Source: Paenibacillus sp. Soil522
Lineage (GTDB): Bacteria; Bacillota; Bacilli; Paenibacillales; Paenibacillaceae
DNA length: 64,000 nt
Direction: 5' to 3'
Assembly (NCBI RefSeq): GCF_001428245.1
Contig: NZ_LMRV01000044.1
Location: 161,536-225,535 of the forward strand
Under the pieces are notes generated by a model. The model had not been told where the DNA came from. It worked only from the letters and a program-made list of their open reading frames with translations, and made no database searches. Made by a program: the position numbers and the translations under genes. Below are positions 8,702 to 17,568 of the stretch, one piece after another. Each line of letters begins with the position of its first letter. The first letter of the stretch is position 1.

Positions 8702-9374
8702 ATGGAACCTTATTACGGAAAGAAATCCGAATTCGCCGATCTCCGAAGGGTATCGGATGCTGCGGACAAACATCGAGTTTTCAACGATCAACCATAAGCT
8801 GCAAATCATTATGGTCACCTCTTCCAAACCAAGCGAAGGAAAAAGCACCACTTGCGCCAATATGGCAGTGTCTTTCGCTCAAGCGAACAAACGGGTGCTG
8901 CTGATCGACGCGGATTTGCGAAAACCGGCACAGCATCACATTTTCAATATTTCTAACCATAAAGGCTTGACCACCGCCTTGTTCAATCAACAAGAGCCGC
9001 AGGATGTCATTCAGCATACGCATACGGAGAATCTGTCGGTCATTACCGCAGGTCCGACTAAGCCTAATCCATCAGAGCTGCTGTCATCGAAACATATGGG
9101 GGCTCTGCTTGAGAAAATGAGGGAAACATACGACGTGATCATCATCGACACACCGTCGATCATGTCCGTAACGGATGCTCAAATCGTTGCCACCCAAAGC
9201 GATGGCGTCGTTCTAGTTATCGAATCGGGAAAAGTGAAAAAAGAACTTGTGCTCAAAGCGAGGGCCTCTCTCGAGCATGTGCAAGCCAATCTTATCGGCG
9301 TCGTTCTCAATAACACCAACCGAAATCGCTCGGATTCCTATTCCTACTATTACGGAGCTAGTAACGACGCTTAG
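8682..9374 (+). CDS. CpsD/CapB-family tyrosine-protein kinase (BY-kinase, YveL/EpsB-like)
   Basis: A 230-residue cytoplasmic kinase with Walker A KPSEGKSTT near residue 50, Walker A' LLIDADLRKP near 72 and Walker B DVIIIDTPS near 150. The C-terminus carries the autophosphorylated tyrosine cluster (SYSYYYG). With the overlapping Wzz-like membrane protein it forms the split BY-kinase that controls polymer length and export. It starts within the end of its partner gene. A structured intergenic region of 312 bases follows before galU, as between epsB and epsC in Bacillus subtilis. Confidence 0.9.
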   Translation: MSRLIRKWNLITERNPNSPISEGYRMLRTNIEFSTINHKLQIIMVTSSKPSEGKSTTCANMAVSFAQANKRVLLIDADLRKPAQHHIFNISNHKGLTTALFNQQEPQDVIQHTHTENLSVITAGPTKPNPSELLSSKHMGALLEKMRETYDVIIIDTPSIMSVTDAQIVATQSDGVVLVIESGKVKKELVLKARASLEHVQANLIGVVLNNTNRNRSDSYSYYYGASNDA

Positions 9375-9404
9375 CGTCATTACACCGGATAATAGCTAAG
9401 TTGG

Positions 9405-9525
9405 ATTGGATGGTAATGTCTCCTGCACCTCTATCACCGGAGGCACTCGGTCACACTGTGGGTCAGCCGACCTTAGACGTTTAGCGTCAAGGGTGTGACG
9501 TGAGGAAGGGTTTAATGCCCTAGCA
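9405..9525 (+). ncRNA. Structured leader RNA at the EAR (eps-associated RNA) position
   Basis: Between the BY-kinase gene and galU lies a run of helices: CTCC 9420-9423 with GGAG 9439-9442; GTCACAC 9450-9456 with GTGTGAC 9493-9499; GACG/CGTC around 9476-9488; and AGGG 9507-9510 with CCCT 9518-9521. The EAR element of Bacillales sits at this operon position, between the epsB-like and next EPS gene, and lets RNA polymerase read through distal terminators. The match in position and compact folding is good. I could not compare the sequence with the Rfam model, so identity is inferred. Confidence 0.5.
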
Positions 9526-9546
9526 ATCTTTATTTTTTATTTTTAC

Positions 9547-9641
9547 CTCGGATTTTTTCTAAAAATCTGAGCTATGCTCTCCGAGACGCTTCAAGACACT
9601 CCAAGATATGGAAAGCATAGCTCGCATTTTTAGCATCTTGG
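9547..9641 (+). promoter_or_regulatory. Mutually exclusive hairpins upstream of galU
   Basis: Three helices compete. Hairpin A is 9547-9571 (CTCGGATTTTT against AAAAATCTGAG). Hairpin B pairs 9559-9578 (CTAAAAATCTGAGCTATGCT) with 9614-9633. Hairpin C pairs CCAAGAT 9601-9607 with ATCTTGG 9635-9641. A and B share bases 9559-9571, and B's 3' arm lies inside the loop of C. There is no terminal T tract, so this is not a plain terminator; it could be an attenuator or processing site acting with the upstream structured RNA. Confidence 0.45.
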
Positions 9642-9686
9642 TAGAATGCGAATAAAAAAAATATAAATAGGATAGGGTGAAGTCAA

Positions 9687-10592
9687 ATGAAAAAAGTGAG
9701 AAAAGCTATTATTCCTGCAGCAGGACTCGGTACCCGGTTTTTACCGGCGACAAAGGCGATGCCGAAAGAAATGCTTCCAATCGTTGATAAGCCCACTATT
9801 CAGTACATCGTAGAGGAAGCCATTGAATCTGGGGTAGAAGACATCATCGTCGTGACTGGTAAAGGTAAACGTGCGATCGAAGATCACTTTGATATTGCGT
9901 TTGAGCTGGAATATACCTTAGAGGAAAAAGGGAAATTCGACATCTTGGAAAAAGTCAGAAAATCTTCCAATGTAAATCTTCATTATATAAGGCAAAAAGA
10001 AGCGAAAGGGCTCGGGCACGCCGTATGGTGCGCACGTAATTTTATCGGAGACGAACCGTTCGCTGTTCTGCTTGGCGATGATATCGTAGAATCCGAAGTG
10101 CCTTGCATCAGACAGCTGATCGAGCAGTATGAGCGTACCGAACGTTCGGTCATCGGCGTTCAAACCGTCAGTGCGGATCAGACAAACCGGTATGGGATTG
10201 TCGATCCTGGCGAGATAATGGACCGTCTGTATCAAGTGAAACGTTTTGTGGAAAAGCCGCCGCTAGGACAGGCTCCATCCAACTTGGCCATTATGGGCCG
10301 ATATATTTTGACCCCGGAAATATTCGATTATTTAGGGCAGCAAGAGGTTGGCGCAGGCGGAGAAATTCAGCTGACCGATGCGATTCAAAAGCTGAATATG
10401 GATAAAGGCGTTTACGCCTATGACTTCCAAGGCAAGCGCTATGATGTGGGTGAAAAACTCGGCTTTATTTTGACAACAGTCGATTTTGCGCTCCGGAATA
10501 ACGAACTTCGTGATCAGCTCATGAGCGAGCTTGGGGAATTGTTGGAACGGGAACAAGTGAAACAACAATTAATAGGTATTGGGGGTGAATAA
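9687..10592 (+). CDS. galU: UTP-glucose-1-phosphate uridylyltransferase
   Basis: A 301-residue cytoplasmic enzyme that makes UDP-glucose from UTP and glucose-1-phosphate. The N-terminal nucleotide loop [19 protein letters not shown] is intact, followed by the sugar-binding [16 protein letters not shown] and [10 protein letters not shown] segments usual for GalU/GtaB. An AGGGTGA site lies before ATG 9687. UDP-glucose feeds both the EPS glycosyltransferases and the UDP-glucose dehydrogenase at 24008. The gene follows the structured leader and is first of the main EPS transcript segment. Confidence 0.95.
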   Translation: MKKVRKAIIPAAGLGTRFLPATKAMPKEMLPIVDKPTIQYIVEEAIESGVEDIIVVTGKGKRAIEDHFDIAFELEYTLEEKGKFDILEKVRKSSNVNLHYIRQKEAKGLGHAVWCARNFIGDEPFAVLLGDDIVESEVPCIRQLIEQYERTERSVIGVQTVSADQTNRYGIVDPGEIMDRLYQVKRFVEKPPLGQAPSNLAIMGRYILTPEIFDYLGQQEVGAGGEIQLTDAIQKLNMDKGVYAYDFQGKRYDVGEKLGFILTTVDFALRNNELRDQLMSELGELLEREQVKQQLIGIGGE

Positions 10593-10594
10593 CC

Positions 10595-11266
10595 ATGATG
10601 CGTCCGCAGTATCGCGATGAAGTGATATTGAATGACAACTCAACTGATTACTATGAGAACTCACTCCATTCGGTGATCAAACGCACCCTTGACATTACCG
10701 GATCTCTGGTTGGATTAATTCTGTTAAGTCCGCTGTTTGTTATCATTGCCATTCTGATTAAATTAGAGGATCCGAAAGGCTCCGTATTATTCTATCAAAC
10801 AAGGATCGGCAAGAACGAGAAGCCGTTCCGGATGTATAAATTCCGCTCCATGGTAAGCAATGCGGAAGAAAAGCTGAAAGATCTGCTCGCTAAGAACGAA
10901 ATTGAAGGCGCGATGTTCAAGATGAAGAACGATCCGCGTATTACGAAAATTGGGAAGTTCATACGAAAAACAAGCATCGATGAGCTTCCGCAGCTGATCA
11001 ATGTGCTCCGAGGCGATATGTCCTTGGTAGGTCCAAGACCTCCTCTTACAAGGGAAGTTGCGGAGTATACGGCTTACGACAAGCTGCGTTTAACGGTTAA
11101 ACCTGGTTGTACAGGACTTTGGCAGGTAAGCGGCCGTAATGAATTAAGTTTTAAAGAAATGGTTGAACTGGACTTGAAGTATATCCAAAATCGTAGCATA
11201 GGGGCCGACTTGAAAATCATATTCAAGACTTTCAGAGTACTCCTGGGGGCAAAAGATGCTTTCTAA
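10595..11266 (+). CDS. Priming sugar transferase (undecaprenyl-phosphate glycosyl-1-phosphate transferase, EpsL/WcaJ C-terminal type)
   Basis: A 223-residue member of the bacterial sugar transferase family. One N-terminal membrane helix (about 32-55) is followed by FYQTRIGKNEKPFRMYKFRSM, where the Arg and Lys bind the nucleotide sugar, then KTSIDELPQLINVLRGDMS (catalytic Asp-Glu) and VGPRPPL. It loads the first sugar phosphate onto undecaprenyl phosphate at the membrane's inner face, starting each repeat unit. It is the short form, without the four-helix N-terminal domain of WcaJ. It starts two bases after galU, so the two are coupled. Confidence 0.9.
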   Translation: MMRPQYRDEVILNDNSTDYYENSLHSVIKRTLDITGSLVGLILLSPLFVIIAILIKLEDPKGSVLFYQTRIGKNEKPFRMYKFRSMVSNAEEKLKDLLAKNEIEGAMFKMKNDPRITKIGKFIRKTSIDELPQLINVLRGDMSLVGPRPPLTREVAEYTAYDKLRLTVKPGCTGLWQVSGRNELSFKEMVELDLKYIQNRSIGADLKIIFKTFRVLLGAKDAF

Positions 11267-11278
11267 GGTGGGAAATTG

Positions 11279-12535
11279 ATGAAAAAGATGATGTTTATTA
11301 CGAACCGGCTTCCATTTCCTAATACGGACGGCAGAAAAAACCTGCTTCAGCAATACATTCAGCAAATCAAAGATATATATCCAGAATGTCAGATCGTGAA
11401 CTTGTCTTTTGTTGATGACAATAAGTACCTGAAGGATAAGCCGGATGCGATTTCCCGATTGGTATGTCTGAATTTGCCCGGTATGGCCGAAAAACTTTTC
11501 AATGTACTGGTCTATTCCTTGTTAATGCGGAAGTGGCCGATACAAGTATCCGTTTATTATTCCCGGAGAACACATCGGCTGATCAAAGAAATCGTCAAGG
11601 AAGAGCAGCCGGAATTCATCTTTTATGATATGGTGCGGGTAGCGGAGTACGTTACGGATGGAACCTCGCAAAAGGTGCTCAGCTACGATGATCTTCTGTC
11701 ATTGCGTTATGAACGGCAGCTTCAATGGTTTCATTACATTCCGTCCGTATTCGGCAGTTTTTCGAACAAGCTCCCAGACGGTATCAAGCGGTTTGCAAAT
11801 TTGAAGTTCTTTCAAAAATGGCTTGTTGCTTTCGAAAGCAAGCTGCTGGACAAGTACGAGAAACATGTAGCTAATAATTTCCAGCATCTTATCTTTACTT
11901 CTCCCAAAGAAGCGGAGACCTTCCGGGATATTGTCCGTCATCGGTCTTGTCTCGGCATCCCGATGAGATTCGACCCGGATAAGAAAATGACAAAGAATCC
12001 TCGTACGTATGACAGAAACAAGATCGTCTTTGTAGGGAAAATGGACATCCCGCACAATACCTCCGCTGTAGTCTATTTCTGTGAGAAGATATGGCCCAGG
12101 ATGAAGCAGCAGGCACCGAAAGCAAAGTTTTATATCGTCGGAAAAAATCCTTCCGCCGAGGTGCTTCAGCTGCAGAAGGACTATCCTGACATTATCGTAA
12201 CCGGCGAAGTAGATAACGTTAAGCGGATCGTGAGCGATGCCGCTTTAATGATCGCTCCGCTGCTTTTTGGCACAGGAATTAAAACGAAGATCGTCGAGGC
12301 TATGTCTTGGGGAGTTCCGGTCGTAACCAATCCGATCGGCAGCGAAGGCATCAACGCAATCAATCATGAGGATCTGTTCGTCTGTGAAACGGATGATGAG
12401 ATGGTAAAAAATATTCTCCTATTATTGAACAACGAAGAGATAAACGAAAAAGTTTCGCGCAATTCGATCCGTTACGTGACCCAACATTTCAGCAGCTCCG
12501 TGACCCGTAAAAATCTGGAGTTGATTCTATCGTAG
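11279..12535 (+). CDS. Glycosyltransferase family 4-like protein
   Basis: A 418-residue GT-B fold protein. The N-terminal half begins MMFITNRLPFPNTDGRK. The C-terminal Glycos_transf_1 domain shows KIVFVGKMDIPHN, then the donor-binding block MIAPLLFGTGIKTKIVEAMS followed by WGVPVV and GSEGI. It should add one sugar to the lipid-linked EPS repeat; donor and linkage cannot be told. ATG 11279 is preferred over a TTG one codon earlier because AAGGTGGG is then 6 bases upstream. It lies 12 bases after the priming transferase. Confidence 0.85.
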   Translation: MKKMMFITNRLPFPNTDGRKNLLQQYIQQIKDIYPECQIVNLSFVDDNKYLKDKPDAISRLVCLNLPGMAEKLFNVLVYSLLMRKWPIQVSVYYSRRTHRLIKEIVKEEQPEFIFYDMVRVAEYVTDGTSQKVLSYDDLLSLRYERQLQWFHYIPSVFGSFSNKLPDGIKRFANLKFFQKWLVAFESKLLDKYEKHVANNFQHLIFTSPKEAETFRDIVRHRSCLGIPMRFDPDKKMTKNPRTYDRNKIVFVGKMDIPHNTSAVVYFCEKIWPRMKQQAPKAKFYIVGKNPSAEVLQLQKDYPDIIVTGEVDNVKRIVSDAALMIAPLLFGTGIKTKIVEAMSWGVPVVTNPIGSEGINAINHEDLFVCETDDEMVKNILLLLNNEEINEKVSRNSIRYVTQHFSSSVTRKNLELILS

Positions 12536-12540
12536 GGACA

Positions 12541-13908
12541 TTGCGCAAAGAGCAGGTGTTGGTTATTCGAAATCTTGTTATTGCGCTATTTATGTTATCC
12601 CTGACGCTCTTGACGTACGACAGCTTGCCATATATCAATTTCTCGGTCTATAGGCCAATATCCATGTTTCCGATGTTCCTTGCTTCTATCTTGCTCCTGT
12701 TTACCGACTTCAGGTTTAAGAAGTGGGATATATTTTTACTCGTCTTCGTGATGTACAGCATCGGGCATTCCATGATCGTTGCAACGATAAACGGGGATAT
12801 CGCCAGCAGTGTGTCGCATATTATCACGCTGCTGTTTGGTCTTTCTATGTATCGGGTATCGGTATATGCCGCTGAACAAGCGAAAGAAGATCCGGAGATT
12901 AGAAAGAGCATCGCCAAATGTATTGCTATAGCCTTTATTCCTCCGCTTGCAGCCGGTTTTCTGCAGCTATTCGATGCATTTTTCGTCCGCAACGGGTTTT
13001 CCGGAGTCTTTACGGGACTGTTCGCGGATAAAGTGTATCTCCGGAGGATTCAAATGCTGTCGGGCGAGCCTTCATGGGCGGCGATCCATATGCTGAGCGG
13101 CGGGTTAATCATGTTCTTCCTGCATAAACAGGGGTTCCGTAAGCAGTTGCTTCTGCTTGTCGCTACTATGCTGCTTATGGTACTTTCCTTCTCCGCTTAC
13201 GCTTACAGTGTACTGCTGACCGCGCTGGTCATTTATGTACTGATCACGAACAAGAACAGGGGCCGGATGCTGGTCGTTTTGGCGGCCTGCGCCTTTGTCG
13301 TCGTAGTGGGCGTGCCTTATCTGATCGAAACATTCAAGGTAAGCGGCTATTTTACGCAGCGGTTTCAATTTAATTTCGATCAACTAATAAATAATGATAA
13401 TTCGTTTTTTGTTAGGCTGGTGTTTCCGGCCATCGGTTTTATGGAATTTGCCAGACATCCGATCTTTGGAGTCGGCGGCGGTTTTTATTATACGGAAGTT
13501 GCCTCCCTCCTACAGCAGCATTTCAGCAGCGGATTAAAATTCAGTGAAGTTTACGATCTGGTATTTATTGATCCCTATTCAGCAACGTCGAGAAATATGG
13601 TGTCGAAGGTGTTCGCTGAGGAAGGCCTTATCGGGGTTATCCTTTTTGGAGGATTTCTGGTTTCGATTTTTCGCAGCTGTGGGGCAAATTCGTATTCGAA
13701 ATTCGCTTTTGCGTTATGCATTTCACTCGTCATGAACTTTGATTCATATGCTTTTCTGGATTTCTGGTTGTTGTTCGGATTCATCCGCGGTGGAGGGTTC
13801 GAAACGGAAGCTATACGTACCGGGATGCCTGTACGTCTGCCCGTTCGGGCTAAAGGTCCGATACCACCTGTTAGACCCATCTATAGCGAATGGAGACGAA
13901 GGGCATGA
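12541..13908 (+). CDS. Wzy-like O-antigen/EPS polymerase
   Basis: A 455-residue polytopic membrane protein with about ten to twelve hydrophobic segments and a large extracytoplasmic loop around 290-370 containing RLVFPAIGFMEFARHPIFGV and GGGFYYTE. The conserved arginine-rich loop and GhP-like motif are typical of Wzy / O-antigen ligase family proteins, which polymerise flipped repeat units outside the membrane. The start is TTG 12541, only five bases after the previous stop, with a weak upstream site; no better in-frame start is near. It ends in an ATGA overlap with the next glycosyltransferase. Confidence 0.75.
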   Translation: MRKEQVLVIRNLVIALFMLSLTLLTYDSLPYINFSVYRPISMFPMFLASILLLFTDFRFKKWDIFLLVFVMYSIGHSMIVATINGDIASSVSHIITLLFGLSMYRVSVYAAEQAKEDPEIRKSIAKCIAIAFIPPLAAGFLQLFDAFFVRNGFSGVFTGLFADKVYLRRIQMLSGEPSWAAIHMLSGGLIMFFLHKQGFRKQLLLLVATMLLMVLSFSAYAYSVLLTALVIYVLITNKNRGRMLVVLAACAFVVVVGVPYLIETFKVSGYFTQRFQFNFDQLINNDNSFFVRLVFPAIGFMEFARHPIFGVGGGFYYTEVASLLQQHFSSGLKFSEVYDLVFIDPYSATSRNMVSKVFAEEGLIGVILFGGFLVSIFRSCGANSYSKFAFALCISLVMNFDSYAFLDFWLLFGFIRGGGFETEAIRTGMPVRLPVRAKGPIPPVRPIYSEWRRRA

Positions 13909-15152
13909 AAATCGTTATTGTAAATACTTTGTACAGCCCGCATATTATTGGCGGTGCGGAAATATCGACACAAATCTTAGCCGAAACGTTTGTAACAACG
14001 GCTGAAGTGCATGTCATTACGACAGGCGGACAAAAGAGAAACGCCGGTATAACGTCAGAGTCGATCAACGGGGTTACGGTTCATCGAGTTCCTTACAACA
14101 ATATATATTGGATCGGCGATACGGAAAAACGCGGCAAGCTGAATAAGGTGGCCCGCAGACTTATCGATCTTTATAATCCCATGCAAATCGGGACGGTTGC
14201 GAACCTGTTGAAGGAATTAAAACCTGATTTGGTTCATACTCAGAATTTGTCCGGATTCGGGCCTGGGATATGGACAGCTTTCTTCAAAGCGGGTGTACCG
14301 ATCGTTCATACATTAAGGGATTATTCGCTCATCTCGCCTGTCAGCTCGCCAATATCCTATCCGCTGATGTCGCGGTTATACAGGCTGACTTCTCTTGGAT
14401 TCAGCAAACGGGTTGCCGCGGTTGTTGGTATATCTTCTCATATTTTGAACCGTCATACAGAAGAGGGATTGTTTCCGAATGCTCAAAAACTGGTCATTCC
14501 GAACGTAGTGGATGGCGACATCGTCGCGGGAGAGAAAGATTTCACCCGTAAGCCGCTTCGCATTGGCTATTTCGGCAGAATCGAACCGGAGAAGGGCGTC
14601 CGTGAATTAATTGATGCCATCCGCTCGTTACCGGGTGAGGTGATTGAACGCCTATATGTATGCGGTGATGGCAAGCTGAAAGAAGAGCTTTCGGAATCGT
14701 GCCGGAATGACGGCCGCATCGTGTTCACCGGTAAAGTGAAGCCGAAAGAGGCGCGGGAGCTCATGGCCCAAGTAGATGTCACAGTTGTTCCTTCGATCTG
14801 GGAAGAGCCGTTCGGGCGGGTCCTCATCGAATCCTATCAAGTCGGTACGCCCGTATACGCCTCAGCAGTTGGAGGAATTCCGGACGTTGTGCCGGATCGT
14901 CAATTTCTTTTTGCTCCAGGCAGTTCAGGAGCCATTAAAGATAAGTTAAAGGAGTATTACTTATTCTCGGATGAAGAAAAAAGAACGATTCAAAGACAAT
15001 GTCTGAAACACAGTCTCAAGTTCACCAAACAATCACTGCTTGAACGGCATACGGAATTATATAAATCGGTACTTTCTCAGGTAACCGGTACTGCACATTC
15101 GGAAAAGGCTTTTTCAAGTGGAAAAAAAATAAAGGCCGATGTGGGAAGGTAG
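13905..15152 (+). CDS. Glycosyltransferase family 4
   Basis: A 415-residue GT-B protein. It begins MKIVIVNTLYSPHIIGGAEI, the typical GT4 acceptor-domain start with the Gly-Gly-Ala-Glu loop, and carries the donor domain from about residue 220 (RIGYFGRIEPEKGVRELIDA) with the EX7E element EEPFGRVLIE. ATG 13905 is chosen because GGAG lies 9 bases upstream and it forms an ATGA overlap with the polymerase stop; an upstream ATG at 13890 lacks a site. It adds one sugar to the EPS repeat unit. The last 20 residues are Lys-rich and unlike the family core. Confidence 0.9.
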   Translation: MKIVIVNTLYSPHIIGGAEISTQILAETFVTTAEVHVITTGGQKRNAGITSESINGVTVHRVPYNNIYWIGDTEKRGKLNKVARRLIDLYNPMQIGTVANLLKELKPDLVHTQNLSGFGPGIWTAFFKAGVPIVHTLRDYSLISPVSSPISYPLMSRLYRLTSLGFSKRVAAVVGISSHILNRHTEEGLFPNAQKLVIPNVVDGDIVAGEKDFTRKPLRIGYFGRIEPEKGVRELIDAIRSLPGEVIERLYVCGDGKLKEELSESCRNDGRIVFTGKVKPKEARELMAQVDVTVVPSIWEEPFGRVLIESYQVGTPVYASAVGGIPDVVPDRQFLFAPGSSGAIKDKLKEYYLFSDEEKRTIQRQCLKHSLKFTKQSLLERHTELYKSVLSQVTGTAHSEKAFSSGKKIKADVGR

Positions 15153-15155
15153 TCT

Positions 15156-16529
15156 ATGGCACAATTGGCAATCCGTAAAGTATTAAAAGGGAATGGTCTT
15201 GTTCAAACGATTTTGCGTACAAGCGCAACTAATTTTATGGTGATGGTCGTAACTACGCTGACCTCCATCGTGACAGCGAGAATGTTCGGCGTCGCAGGCA
15301 AAGGGGAATTTTCGGCGATTCTGTTCTGGGCGACCTTCTTAGTAGGGGTTGTTGGATTCGGTCTTCCCACTTCCCTTATTTACAACATGAAGCAGCATGT
15401 CGGCAAAGGAGCGGAGTACATTAGAGCAGGCTTTCTGTTCCAGCTCCCGGTCAGCATCATTGTCGGCGTGATTTCATGGATCTATCTTCCGGTTTGGCTG
15501 GGTAACTATTCTGCCGACGTCATTCAGACCGCTCGGTGGTACACCGTGCTGACGCTGCCGCTGCTGCTTGCGGTCAATCTGATCGCGGCACTTGCGCAAA
15601 GCACGGACAACTTCAAAATCTATAACGGTGTGAGGTTGTTAGTTCCGATTTTTAATTTGGCGGGTATCGTCGTACTCTTTATGACCGGAGTGCTGAATAT
15701 CCATGCTGCCGCGTTGGTCTACCTGATTACGACGCTGCTAGTCGTCATGTGGTCCTTGTTCCAATTGAGGCGCGAGCTGAAAATCGACTGGTTTAAGCGG
15801 ATGGTTGACCGGGTAGCGGCAAAGTCGTTGTTCGGTTACGGAAGCAGGGTATTTGGTGTCGAGCTGCTGGGAACCTTGTATTCGCAGTTTGACAAAATCA
15901 TTATCCTGTCGCTCCTCACGCCGCGGGATTTCGGTCTGTACAGCGTCGTTTATGCGCTGTCCCGCGTTTTCAATACGGTTCAGATGGCCATCTCGAATGT
16001 CATCTTTCCAAAATTGACAGGGCTGGACAAGGACAAGATTATCTCAACGGTCGGCCGGGCTTTCCGGTTGTCGCTTATCCTGATGACGATCGTGGTCGTA
16101 CCGAGTATATTCATAGGCAGATTCCTGATGGGTATTTTATTCGGCCAGGAATTTCTGGAGGCCAGCATAGCCTTTTATCTTCTATCTATAGAATGCATTC
16201 TCGGCGGCGGCTCATGGATTCTGGCAGCTTCGTTCAACGCATTGGGCCGCCCCGGTCTCGTGCTAATCCGGCAAGTTATAGCACTTGCGATTACGATCGG
16301 ACTATTTTTTGTATTTACCCCTTTATACGGTCTGAACGGAATCGCCCTTGCTTTAGTAGTCGGTGCGCTGGTAAGAATGCTGATCACGATAGCCGCGATG
16401 AGGGTCGTGTTTAAGGTAAGGTTTGCCGGCATGCTTTTTGATAAAGACGATTTCCGCTTTTTGATCGGTCGTCTGAGAGAAAAAAACATCATTAAAAGAG
16501 CGGGAAGAGCAGGTGGAATGGATGAGTAA
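15156..16529 (+). CDS. Wzx-like polysaccharide flippase
   Basis: A 457-residue MOP-superfamily membrane protein with about twelve to fourteen transmembrane segments. The N-terminal RTSATNFMVMVVTTLTSIV and ARMFGVAGKGEFS stretches, and the later GLYSVVYALSRVFNTVQ and LALVVGALVRML segments, are typical of the polysaccharide synthase / flippase family. It moves the lipid-linked repeat unit across the membrane for Wzy. It starts three bases after the previous stop and overlaps the next glycosyltransferase by eight bases. Confidence 0.9.
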   Translation: MAQLAIRKVLKGNGLVQTILRTSATNFMVMVVTTLTSIVTARMFGVAGKGEFSAILFWATFLVGVVGFGLPTSLIYNMKQHVGKGAEYIRAGFLFQLPVSIIVGVISWIYLPVWLGNYSADVIQTARWYTVLTLPLLLAVNLIAALAQSTDNFKIYNGVRLLVPIFNLAGIVVLFMTGVLNIHAAALVYLITTLLVVMWSLFQLRRELKIDWFKRMVDRVAAKSLFGYGSRVFGVELLGTLYSQFDKIIILSLLTPRDFGLYSVVYALSRVFNTVQMAISNVIFPKLTGLDKDKIISTVGRAFRLSLILMTIVVVPSIFIGRFLMGILFGQEFLEASIAFYLLSIECILGGGSWILAASFNALGRPGLVLIRQVIALAITIGLFFVFTPLYGLNGIALALVVGALVRMLITIAAMRVVFKVRFAGMLFDKDDFRFLIGRLREKNIIKRAGRAGGMDE

Positions 16530-17568
16530 CCCAACAGTTTACATGGCGCCAAAAGTTAGCGAACATAACAAATACTCCGAGTTGCTGACAAAGTCCATCG
16601 AGGAAAACGGTCTGCAGGTGGAACATTACGATAAAAAAAATACGCTTAAACCTGCAAAGGGAGACATCGTTCATCTGCATTGGCCCGGTAACTCGTATCG
16701 GGCATCCAACTTCCCCCTAACGATCGTGAAGTCTCTGTTATTTGCCGGACTTCTTTTGTTTTTGAAAATCCGGGGTGTACGGTTGTTTTGGACCGTTCAC
16801 AATATTTGGCCGCATTCGACGGGCAAAAACAAATGGGATTATATGATGCGAAAGTTCATTTTGTCCGTCTGCAACAAAGGTTTCGTCATGAGTGAAACGG
16901 TAAAACGAGAAGTTATCGAGACGTTCGGCGTGAGCGCTGATAAGCTGATCGTCACACCGCATGGACATTACGTGGATGCATATGTCGGCAAAGGGACGGA
17001 TATCCGTAAGCGATTCGGCATTCCGCCGGAACAGTTCCTGTTCTTGTTTGTCGGCAGAATCAACGCTTATAAAGGAATTGAGAAGCTTGTCGAAGCATTT
17101 GTATCGATTAAGATGGAGTCGGCTGGACTGCTGATAGCGGGTAAAGTGGATGAGGGTTATAAATTGGATTACATCGATCCGGTTAACGACGGCAGCATCA
17201 AAGTTTATCCTCATTTTTTGGATGACCACGAACTTGTCGACTACTTACATGCAGGTAATGTGATGGTGCTCCCTTATAACCAGATAACGACTTCCGGAAG
17301 CGCGATTCTGGCTCTTTCTCATTATAAGCCGGTTGTTGCGCCCAAGCTCGGTTCGCTCAGCGAATATGTTTCCGAAGGATGCGGTATCTTATACGATCCT
17401 GCTGACCCGGACGGATTACGCAAGGCGCTTGCGATGTCGGTCAACATGAATATGAATGAGGTAGAGAAGAACATTTCGAAAAAATTGGCAGAACTGGACT
17501 GGCAGGGTATAGCCGGAAAAATGATAAAAGTTTATACCGGAACAAAACGGTACGAGGTGAACGCATGA
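16522..17568 (+). CDS. Glycosyltransferase (GT-B, GumK/GT4-like)
   Basis: A 348-residue GT-B protein. The acceptor half contains DIVHLHWPGN and FWTVHNIWPHS, a pattern common in Paenibacillus mannosyl- or glucosyltransferases of EPS clusters; the donor half shows FLFVGRINAYKGIEKLVEAF, then VMVLPYNQITTSGSAILAL. ATG 16522 is preferred over GTG 16513 because AGGTGG then lies 5 bases upstream. It overlaps the flippase end and is joined by an ATGA overlap to the next gene. Donor sugar unknown. Confidence 0.85.
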   Translation: MSNPTVYMAPKVSEHNKYSELLTKSIEENGLQVEHYDKKNTLKPAKGDIVHLHWPGNSYRASNFPLTIVKSLLFAGLLLFLKIRGVRLFWTVHNIWPHSTGKNKWDYMMRKFILSVCNKGFVMSETVKREVIETFGVSADKLIVTPHGHYVDAYVGKGTDIRKRFGIPPEQFLFLFVGRINAYKGIEKLVEAFVSIKMESAGLLIAGKVDEGYKLDYIDPVNDGSIKVYPHFLDDHELVDYLHAGNVMVLPYNQITTSGSAILALSHYKPVVAPKLGSLSEYVSEGCGILYDPADPDGLRKALAMSVNMNMNEVEKNISKKLAELDWQGIAGKMIKVYTGTKRYEVNA

